A stretch of 56,421 bases of DNA from SIG452 sp045631485 (GTDB lineage Bacteria > Bacillota > Clostridia > UMGS1840), in NCBI GenBank assembly GCA_045631485.1, contig JAZQUU010000012.1:1-56421 (forward strand), given 5' to 3'. The translations under genes and the position numbers were made by a program. Below the pieces are notes generated by a model. It saw only the letters and a list, made by a program, of their open reading frames with translations, had not been told where the DNA came from and made no database searches. Below, piece by piece: positions 50,326-56,421 of the stretch (position 1 is its first letter; each line of letters starts with the position of its first letter).

Positions 50326-52053
50326 TTACTTGGTCCAGTTTTCGTAAACAGAGCCGTCTTCTCTGGTGTAGTCGTGAGCATTGGTAGCTTCAATAATTGC
50401 TAAGTGGTACCATGCATCTTTGGGGTTATCGGGCCAGATGTTTGCACCATCGTGAGCACCGTCGTGATGCAGATAACGGTTGAGCATTCTGTTGATGATG
50501 GTTGCCGCTTCCGCACGGGTAATCGGTTGATCGGGACGGAAGGTACCGTCTTCGTAGCCGGTAATCCATCCTTTTGCCACGGCAGTTGCAATGTAGCTTT
50601 CTGCCCAGTGGTCTTCCAGGTCGGTAAAGTTATGGGTGGGTTTTTCCACCGAAGCATCCAGACGGCAGGCAATTGCTGCAAATTCTGCTCTGGTGATGGT
50701 TTCGGAAGGACGGAAGGAACCGTCATCATAACCGTGGATAAAATCACCTGCTGCTAAAGTGGCAATTGCTTCGCTGGACCAACGATCGCCGCTTACGTCG
50801 GAGAAGTCGCTGGCTTTGGATAACAATGCTTTTTTCACATCTTCGGTTAACAGACGGAAGAACATGGTTGCCACTTCTTCTCTGGTTACCAGATTCTGAG
50901 GTCTTACGTTTCCGTCGGGATAACCAACGATATATGCAAGATGGTCAGTATCGTTTAATTTGTTTGCACTTTTATTTCTTACGAATTCACCGTAAAGATT
51001 GGTATTTGCTGCAATCACAAAGGAAGCAGTTAATTTATTGGTCATTGCACTGTCGGTGTACCAACCGTTGAAGGAGTAACCGTTCTGATAGGGAATGGGC
51101 AAATCGCTTAAGGAAACGGTGGAGCCTTCGGTTGCGGTTACGGGAGTGTAACCGGAAGCAGAACCGTCAACAATAAAGTTTACGGTGTAGGTGGTTTCGG
51201 TAACCTCCGGAGTGGTAGTAGGTGCGGGAGTTCCGGTGGGTGCAGGAGTGCTGATGGGAGTAGGAGAGCCTGTGGGTACAGGACGGTTGGTTCGTTGTGT
51301 AACGGTTGCGGTTGCAGTTGCATATTCGGGGTCGGTCTGATAGGTAATGGTTAAGGTGGTGGTGTCCCCTGTTGCCACGGTGGTACCAATCAGTTTACCC
51401 TGCAGGATGTTGGTGCCGAAATCGGTGGTGCCAACATTGGGTAACATCAGAGAAACATCTGCCAGATAGGTGTTTAGGTTGGCAAATAAGTCACTTGCTA
51501 CCACATAGCCGGGACGACCTGCTGCTTCGGTTCCCACAACGGAGAAGGTGATAGCTAAGGTGTTGGTGTTGATGCCGTAGGTAATGGTACGGGTATCGTT
51601 GCCGAAAATCAGTTTGGCATTATCATCAAAACCAATCATCTGGTTATCCACCAAAAATTCTGCGGGAATGGTAACGGTGTTGGGATACACGATTTCCGCG
51701 GTGAAAGAACCGGTAACCTGCATAGTCTGCAGTTCGTTGTTTAATTCGGTGATTCTTTCGGAAGGACCCACATAATTTAAAATGGAAATCCAGTTGGTGT
51801 AGTAATCGTTAAATTTTGCACGAACGGCTTCCATATTCAGAACACATCTGAAATCAAAGGACGGGAAAGCTTCCGTAGCTTCTTTGGAAACAGATGCATC
51901 ACTTGCGGTTTCTGCCGACATGGGAGTTCCCGCAGGTGCTACCTGGAGGTTCGCAGTAACATTTACGTTGTCGGTGTAGCTTGCTGCCAATGCACAAATA
52001 CCTGCCTGGCACAACAGAATCACAGCCAACAACACGCTGAGAAGTTTTTTCAT
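50326..52053 (-). CDS. S-layer homology (SLH) domain surface protein
   Basis: 575-aa exported protein anchored to the wall polymer by three C-terminal SLH domains. Seen: signal peptide 1-23, an about 230-residue cohesin-like beta-rich region (about 35-260), a threonine/proline linker (PTGSPTPIST), one InlB-type repeat (about 288-360) with GYSFNGWYTDSAM, then SLH domains at about 368-430, 431-492 and 493-550 with GYPDGNVRP, GYDDGSFRPSETITRAEFA and GYEDGTFRPDQPITRAEAA. Wall attachment through pyruvylated secondary polymer is known for SLH proteins. AAAAGGAG before the ATG. It follows the coiled-coil membrane protein gene by 68 bases. Confidence 0.93.
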   Translation of the reverse strand: MKKLLSVLLAVILLCQAGICALAASYTDNVNVTANLQVAPAGTPMSAETASDASVSKEATEAFPSFDFRCVLNMEAVRAKFNDYYTNWISILNYVGPSERITELNNELQTMQVTGSFTAEIVYPNTVTIPAEFLVDNQMIGFDDNAKLIFGNDTRTITYGINTNTLAITFSVVGTEAAGRPGYVVASDLFANLNTYLADVSLMLPNVGTTDFGTNILQGKLIGTTVATGDTTTLTITYQTDPEYATATATVTQRTNRPVPTGSPTPISTPAPTGTPAPTTTPEVTETTYTVNFIVDGSASGYTPVTATEGSTVSLSDLPIPYQNGYSFNGWYTDSAMTNKLTASFVIAANTNLYGEFVRNKSANKLNDTDHLAYIVGYPDGNVRPQNLVTREEVATMFFRLLTEDVKKALLSKASDFSDVSGDRWSSEAIATLAAGDFIHGYDDGSFRPSETITRAEFAAIACRLDASVEKPTHNFTDLEDHWAESYIATAVAKGWITGYEDGTFRPDQPITRAEAATIINRMLNRYLHHDGAHDGANIWPDNPKDAWYHLAIIEATNAHDYTREDGSVYENWTK

Positions 52054-52121
52054 GGTGATACGCTCCTTTTATGATTTTTTTATAATAAGTGAATGATTTA
52101 TTGCAAAAAAATAGTTGGGAA

Positions 52122-52907
52122 TTATTTGGGATAATACTCTTCAATCAGCATTGCCCGTTTTATGTTTTTTTCTTCCTGATAGAGTGCACGGATTTCATCT
52201 GCCATAGCGGTGCTTTGCCCGGTGGCATTAAGAGAGACTGTGAGCTCTGCCAAAAGCACTTCCATTTCCGCATCGCATTCGGCTTCCAGTGCTTCGCCCC
52301 ACGCCATACATTTTTGCGCCATCTGGAATCGTGCGGATAAGGTTTGCTCTGATTTCGGTTTGGCACGCCACTCGTTTTTTCCTCGGCGGATGACCTGCTC
52401 CAGACCGGTGAGATATTTGGATTTTAACACATAAAAGCGTTCAATCAACACATCCACATCGGTGTAGGTTACGGCAGGTTCCTCTTTTTTTGGTTCCTCG
52501 GAGGAAGCAGGCTCTTTGGATGGCTCCTCATTGGTGTCTTTGGAAATGCCGGAACGTTTTCTGGCTTCTTCAAAAATCTGAGCCGTTTGCTCCGGTGTTA
52601 ACTCGCCTTCTTTTAGCTTACGGTGGTCCCGTTCGTTTAAGATTTCGGAATGAGAATCGGGCAAATCAAGCACTGTTTCGTGGAATTGCTCGGTCAACTC
52701 CTGCTGCTTTTGTTCCAAGCCGTCCACACCGTATTCGTTCACCGTTGCAATGGCATCAATTGTTTTTTGATAATGGGTATGGGTATAGGTATAAGCAAAA
52801 ACTCCGCTGACAAGCAACACGGCGATGATTGCCGTCAAAACAAGCAACCAAACCCAACGCTTCTGTTTGACGGAGTTTTTTGTTCTGTTTTTCATGGTTT
52901 CTTTCAA
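52122..52907 (-). CDS. Membrane-anchored coiled-coil protein of unknown function
   Basis: 261 aa. The TTG at 52907 is preferred because AAGAGG lies at the right distance; the internal ATG at 52895 is too far. Seen: basic start, one membrane helix (about 19-40), a helical segment, a disordered acidic SKEPASSEEPKKEEPA linker (about 125-145) and a C-terminal coiled-coil/helical domain with FYVLKSKYLTGLEQVI and a CDAEMEVLLAEL stretch. I recall that this C-terminal domain recurs in clostridial genomes next to SLH proteins, but it has no function I can name. Own promoter at 52994-53022; probably co-transcribed with the SLH gene. Confidence 0.8.
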   Translation of the reverse strand: MKETMKNRTKNSVKQKRWVWLLVLTAIIAVLLVSGVFAYTYTHTHYQKTIDAIATVNEYGVDGLEQKQQELTEQFHETVLDLPDSHSEILNERDHRKLKEGELTPEQTAQIFEEARKRSGISKDTNEEPSKEPASSEEPKKEEPAVTYTDVDVLIERFYVLKSKYLTGLEQVIRRGKNEWRAKPKSEQTLSARFQMAQKCMAWGEALEAECDAEMEVLLAELTVSLNATGQSTAMADEIRALYQEEKNIKRAMLIEEYYPK

Positions 52908-52993
52908 CTAAAAAACCTCTTTTTTAAAATCTGTGGAATTCTCAGCAATTCTGTGGAATTTATACGAAAATTCAGAGAGAATTTCTCAAGATA

Positions 52994-53022
52994 ATTATAC
53001 AACTTTAATGTAAGAAAGTCAA
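52994..53022 (-). promoter_or_regulatory. Promoter of the coiled-coil/SLH gene pair
   Basis: On the minus strand TTGACT and TATAAT with a 17-base spacer, about 85 bases before the start codon. Confidence 0.82.
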
Positions 53023-53166
53023 CTCTTTTTTTGGAAATTATGGTTTATTTACTAAAATATATATAGTATAGGGAAGCAAATCTCAAAAAAAGCGATGAAA
53101 TGTGACAACCTCTTCGGAAAAAATGTCCTGTTTTACAGTTTTTCTTTTGGCTTTCTCAGAAAAAGA

Positions 53167-53195
53167 TTGACAAATCGGTTGCAAAAGGGTACAAT
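53167..53195 (+). promoter_or_regulatory. Promoter of the 49-aa protein gene
   Basis: TTGACA and TACAAT with a 17-base spacer, 35 bases before the start codon. Confidence 0.85.
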
Positions 53196-53230
53196 GAGAA
53201 AAGTCAATTCGGCAAGGAGGAAACAACTAA

Positions 53231-53380
53231 ATGAAATCTTACGAAATTATTGTGGAAATAGACGGCAAAATCGACCGTATTGTGGTGGATGCCGAAACAA
53301 AAACCGAAGCAAAAAAGAAAGTGAAAGAACTGCATCCCGATAAAAAAGTGGAATTTGTGATGGTAAAACAAGTGGTATAA
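53231..53380 (+). CDS. 49-residue small protein
   Basis: A complete small gene with consensus promoter, AAGGAGG ribosome site eight or nine bases before the ATG, and a terminator directly after the stop. The product starts MKSYEIIVEIDGKIDRIVVD, has a lysine-rich helix (ETKTEAKKKVKELHPDKK) and ends in a short strand (VEFVMVKQVV), predicting a beta-beta-alpha-beta fold. No membrane segment or cysteine. It resembles in pattern small DpnD/PcfM-like proteins but I cannot confirm this. It stands between divergent and convergent neighbours, expressed alone. Function unknown; expression signals make it very likely real. Confidence 0.85.
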   Translation: MKSYEIIVEIDGKIDRIVVDAETKTEAKKKVKELHPDKKVEFVMVKQVV

Positions 53381-53382
53381 AA

Positions 53383-53412
53383 AAAGCAACCGTTTCTAAC
53401 GGTTGCTTTTTT
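53383..53412 (+). terminator. Terminator of the 49-aa protein gene
   Basis: GCAACCGTT, TCT loop, AACGGTTGC, then TTTTTTG. An A-run precedes it, so it can act in both directions. Confidence 0.9.
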
Positions 53413-53652
53413 GCTTTTGAAATTGCTCGCGCAATACTTGTTCGCCCTCCGGAAACATTGCAATCCGCCATATTTCCTTTTGGGTTTCTTTTTCAAAAAT
53501 GCGGACAATTGTCTGACACATTCTTCATATAACTTTTGATTTAGGGTTACTTCTTCTTCGGAGTAGATTCCTTCATACGGAGCAGTGTATTCTTTTTCGT
53601 AGTCTGTTATAAGAGGACCTCTTTTTGTGATATAAGATACCCCGAGATACAT
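53396..53652 (-). pseudogene. Probable frameshifted gene remnant
   Basis: The minus strand has a protein-like stretch in one frame (LITDYEKEYTAPYEGIYSEE, then VTLNQKLYEE, about 53525-53610) that continues naturally in another frame (MCQTIVRIFEKETQKEIWRI, then FPEGEQVLREQFQKQKSNR and a stop at 53396). A shift near 53530 would join them. The start overlaps a hairpin and no ribosome site is seen. A real short gene of about 41 codons beginning at the MCQT methionine is the alternative. I do not recognise the family. Confidence 0.35.
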
Positions 53653-53674
53653 TTGTATTCTCGGGGCGTTTTTT
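53640..53674. terminator. Terminator-like hairpin after lysS
   Basis: CCCCGAGA and TCTCGGGG pair; on the plus strand CGTTTTTTC follows, on the minus strand only TATCTTATAT. It lies ten bases beyond the lysS stop. Confidence 0.65.
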
Positions 53675-53675
53675 C

Positions 53676-55208
53676 TTATTTATCCAATGTTTTCATGGTG
53701 GGGAACAAGAGCACATCACGGATTGCCAAAGAGTCGGTCAAAAGCATACACATACGGTCGATACCGAAGCCGATACCGCCGGTGGGTGCCATACCGATTT
53801 CCAACGCATTCATAAAGTCTTCGTCGGTGGTGTTTGCTTCTTCGTCACCCAAAGAGAGCAGTTCTTCCTGTGCTTTGAAGCGTTCTCTCTGGTCGATGGG
53901 GTCGTTTAACTCGGAGTAAGCATTTGCCATTTCCCAACCGTTCATAAAGAACTCGAAACGTTCCACATAGTCTGGATTTTCGGGTTTCTTTTTGGTTAAG
54001 GGAGAAATTTCCACGGGGTGATCCATTACAAAAGTGGGCTGAATTAAGTGATCTTCAACAAATTCTTCGAAGAACAGATTTAAGATATCGCCTTTTTTGT
54101 GATGTTTTTCAAATTCCACGTGATGCTCTTTTGCAACTGCCTGAGCTCCTTCCTGGGTGTGGATTTCGTTAAAGTCCACACCGGAATATTTTTTCACGGC
54201 GTCTAACATGGTGATTCTTTCAAAGGGCTTTCCTAAATCCATTTCAATGCCGTTATATACGATTTTGGTGGTGCCTAACACTTCCTGTGCCACGTGGCGA
54301 TACAGGTTTTCGGTTAAGTCCATCATACCGTGATAGTCGGTATATGCCTGATATAATTCCATTAAGGTGAATTCGGGGTTATGACGGGTGTCAACACCTT
54401 CGTTACGGAATACTCTGCCGATTTCGTAAACTCGTTCCAAACCGCCAACAATCAGACGTTTTAAGTATAATTCCAGAGAAATTCTTAATTTGAATTCTTC
54501 ACCCAATGCATTGGAGTGAGTTAAGAACGGACGTGCTGCCGCACCGCCTGCATTGGAAACCAACATGGGAGTTTCCACTTCCAAGAATCCCTGACCATCC
54601 AAGTATTTACGGATGGTGGAAATGATTTTGGAACGCTTGATAAAGGTATCCTTTACATCACGGTTCATAATTAAGTCGGTATAACGCTGACGGTATCTTA
54701 AGTCGGTGTTGGTCATACCGTGGAATTTTTCGGGCAAGGGCTGTAAAGATTTAGAGAGCAGGGTGATTTTTTCTGCTCTTACGGAGATTTCACCGGTCTG
54801 AGTGGTAAATACCACACCAACTGCACCGATAATATCACCGGTATCCAGTTTTTTGAAGTGATTGTATTCGTCTTCACCCAGCACATCTTTTTTTACGAAC
54901 AGCTGAATCTGACCGTCAATATCTGCAATATGGATAAAACCAACCTTACCCATTCCGCGTTTGGACATAATTCTGCCGGCAACGGACACACTCTGCCCAT
55001 CAATGGGAGAAATTTTAGCGGTAATCTGCTGCTCTTCTTCTCTCACGGTGATGGTTCTTTCTTCGGTGGTGTAGCCTTCGGTAATCTGACGGGTGGTATG
55101 AGTACGGTCATACTTGGTAATCTGGAAGGGGTCTCTGCCTTCTGCCTGAAGCTCGGAAAGCTTGTCTCTTCTTACCTGAAGTAACTGTGATAATTCTTTT
55201 TCTTCCAT
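53676..55208 (-). CDS. lysS: Lysine--tRNA ligase, class II
   Basis: 510-aa class II synthetase charging tRNA-Lys. Seen: N-terminal OB-fold anticodon-binding domain (about 50-150) with SVAGRIMSKRGMGKVGFIHI-like sequence, motif 2 in FRNEGVDTRHNPEFTLME near residues 250-267, and motif 3 in GIGFGIDRMCMLL near 480. Length is normal. The ATG at 55208 follows AAAGGA; 16 further in-frame codons upstream lack a ribosome site and sit in the greA gap. It is 100 bases after greA on the same strand, the usual greA-lysS pairing in Firmicutes. Confidence 0.96.
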   Translation of the reverse strand: MEEKELSQLLQVRRDKLSELQAEGRDPFQITKYDRTHTTRQITEGYTTEERTITVREEEQQITAKISPIDGQSVSVAGRIMSKRGMGKVGFIHIADIDGQIQLFVKKDVLGEDEYNHFKKLDTGDIIGAVGVVFTTQTGEISVRAEKITLLSKSLQPLPEKFHGMTNTDLRYRQRYTDLIMNRDVKDTFIKRSKIISTIRKYLDGQGFLEVETPMLVSNAGGAAARPFLTHSNALGEEFKLRISLELYLKRLIVGGLERVYEIGRVFRNEGVDTRHNPEFTLMELYQAYTDYHGMMDLTENLYRHVAQEVLGTTKIVYNGIEMDLGKPFERITMLDAVKKYSGVDFNEIHTQEGAQAVAKEHHVEFEKHHKKGDILNLFFEEFVEDHLIQPTFVMDHPVEISPLTKKKPENPDYVERFEFFMNGWEMANAYSELNDPIDQRERFKAQEELLSLGDEEANTTDEDFMNALEIGMAPTGGIGFGIDRMCMLLTDSLAIRDVLLFPTMKTLDK

Positions 55209-55308
55209 CGTGATTCGTCCTTTCTCTTTGGAATCGTTAGAAAAAATGATGTGCAAGCGGCGTCCTTTTTCGGGAAGCTGCTTGCACGGCTCTTGCTTTT
55301 TATTTCGC

Positions 55309-55785
55309 TTATTTGGAAATGTCTAAAATCTTGTATTTGGTGGTGAAACCGGTGGGGGTGGTGATGGTAACGGTTTTGCCTTTTTTCTTACCTAATAAAC
55401 CTGCACCCACGGGGGATTCATTGGAGATTTTGTCATTAAAGGGGTCTGCTTCGTTGGAGCCCACAATCTGCAGAACCAGTTCTTCTTTTTCTTCCACATC
55501 CAGCACCTTTACTTTGGAGCCGATGGTTACCGTGTCGGTAGAGATTTCGTCATCTTCCACCACGGTTACGTTTTTCAGCATATGCTCGATTTTTGCAATT
55601 CTTTCTTCCAGTTCCGCCTGCTCTTTTTTAGCGGCATCGTATTCTGCATTTTCAGATAAATCACCGAAAGAACGCGCTTCTTTGATTTTTTCTGCTACTT
55701 CGATACGCTTGGTGTCTTTCAGATATGCCAGCTCGGTTTCATATTTTTTTAAACCCTCGCTGGTCAGAATCGTTGCTTTTTCCAT
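55309..55785 (-). CDS. greA: Transcription elongation factor GreA
   Basis: 158-aa factor that enters the RNA polymerase secondary channel and stimulates cleavage of backtracked transcripts. Seen: N-terminal coiled coil (about 10-75) with the tip motif GDLSENAEYDAAKKEQ carrying the two acidic residues needed for activity, and the C-terminal globular domain with SPVGAGLLGKKKGKTVTI. Length equals the family norm. AGAGGAT precedes the ATG; a strong promoter is 95 bases upstream. Co-transcribed with lysS. Confidence 0.96.
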   Translation of the reverse strand: MEKATILTSEGLKKYETELAYLKDTKRIEVAEKIKEARSFGDLSENAEYDAAKKEQAELEERIAKIEHMLKNVTVVEDDEISTDTVTIGSKVKVLDVEEKEELVLQIVGSNEADPFNDKISNESPVGAGLLGKKKGKTVTITTPTGFTTKYKILDISK

Positions 55786-55878
55786 TCGATATCATCCTCT
55801 ACTTTGAATTTTGTTTCGGTGGTTTTTGCGATAAGCCTTCCCGAAACCATAAAAAGGCAAAATAACATAGCACATACT

Positions 55879-55906
55879 ATTATATACATTTTTTCTCATT
55901 TGTCAA
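55879..55906 (-). promoter_or_regulatory. greA-lysS promoter
   Basis: On the minus strand TTGACA and TATAAT with a 16-base spacer, starting right after the stop of the upstream gene. Confidence 0.82.
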
Positions 55907-55907
55907 C

Positions 55908-56421
55908 TTATTTTTTTATTTTTTCGGAATTTTTCCAGATTAAGCTCGTAACGGGGGTCTGCTTATCCGATAAAACCGTGGGATTTACCCCAAGATGAGG
56001 GTGTTTTGCCAGAAATTCGGAAACCTCCCGGTTGCTTACGGCATAAAGGCTCGGAATGCCGACGGACACCTCATTACAAGACAAATTGATAAAGCAGCCC
56101 TGCCGGAAAGAGGAGAGCGGAAAGCTTCCCGATAACAACAGAATGAGGTCTGGATTTTTTAAATCGGAAACGGTTCTTTGGTTGATTGTTAGCCCAAGTT
56201 CCGACAGAGCTTTTCGGGATAGTTTCTCAAAAAGAGATTTCTTCTCTGTTACCAGACTGACCGATTGGGAATAGGGACTGATAATGTTTAAAAGTGCAAA
56301 CAGACGCTCATCTTCCCCTTGGCATAAAATTGCAATTTTTTGCGGTTTGTTCCCGTGAAGCAAGGAGAGAATTTCGTGGATTCTCGGAAAAAAATCGGGG
56401 ACGGGATTGGGAGAAATTTCA
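55908..56421 (-). CDS. Partial gene at right edge, unknown function
   Basis: The reading frame is open to the window edge, so the N-terminus is missing; at least 170 residues are present. A TTG at 56363 could be a start, but upstream codons (PNPVPDFFPRIHEILSL) look like protein and continue it. Visible pattern: KIAILCQGEDERLFALLNII, then VSLVTEKKSLFEKLSRKAL and DLILLLSGSF, an alternating strand-helix order like a Rossmann-type fold, followed by NLSCNEVSVGIPSLYAVSN. I cannot name a family. It ends two bases before the greA promoter. Confidence 0.7.
   Translation of the reverse strand, partial: EISPNPVPDFFPRIHEILSLLHGNKPQKIAILCQGEDERLFALLNIISPYSQSVSLVTEKKSLFEKLSRKALSELGLTINQRTVSDLKNPDLILLLSGSFPLSSFRQGCFINLSCNEVSVGIPSLYAVSNREVSEFLAKHPHLGVNPTVLSDKQTPVTSLIWKNSEKIKK

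Overview
The window reads as a chromosomal segment of an anaerobic Clostridia-type Bacillota. Reasons: strong AGGAGG-type ribosome binding sites, many TTGACA-17-TATAAT promoters, a B12-dependent ribonucleotide reductase, type III glutamine synthetase, DegV protein, SLH proteins, clostridial InlB-type repeats, and palindromic intergenic repeats of the GTAGGGG kind. I cannot name the genus from sequence alone. No rRNA, tRNA, CRISPR array or intact insertion sequence was seen.

Layout. 142-5368 (minus): copper-type P-ATPase, undecaprenol/diacylglycerol kinase family protein and class II ribonucleotide reductase, the last behind two well-placed NrdR boxes. 5755-12488 (plus): gltX, glnS, asnA and type III glutamine synthetase, a nitrogen/aminoacylation operon, followed by about 870 bp of non-coding DNA with several copies of a structured repeat. 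13358-17902 (plus): a 1514-aa secreted multidomain protein. 18288-21064 (minus): glycosyltransferase, homocysteine methyltransferase-like protein and a membrane-anchored unknown. 21390-32626 (plus): two giant secreted proteins (2594 and 1068 aa), both ending in a hedgehog/intein-like (Hint) domain plus a conserved tail. 32670-36101 (minus): alcohol dehydrogenase, DegV and aldehyde dehydrogenase under a promoter framed by two near-perfect operators. 36333-50240 (minus): a Wzx/Wzy-type capsule or exopolysaccharide locus with priming transferase, four sugar-transfer type enzymes including LicD, polymerase, flippase, a phosphodiester glycosidase with cell-wall-binding repeats, and the CpsB/CpsC/CpsD phosphoregulatory trio. 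50326-52907 (minus): SLH-anchored protein and a membrane-anchored coiled-coil protein. 53231-53380 (plus): a 49-aa protein. 53396-56421 (minus): a probable gene remnant, lysS, greA and a gene running off the right edge.

How it fits together. The window is dominated by the cell envelope. Four separate secreted proteins carry the same roughly 105-residue module (N-terminal in three, C-terminal in the polysaccharide-locus protein), so they are probably one surface system. The Hint domains suggest self-processing or self-conjugation of the two giant proteins. The LicD enzyme and the choline-binding-like repeats encoded in the same polysaccharide operon suggest a decorated polymer and its own binding protein. 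These functional links are inference; the domain architecture is visible in the sequence.
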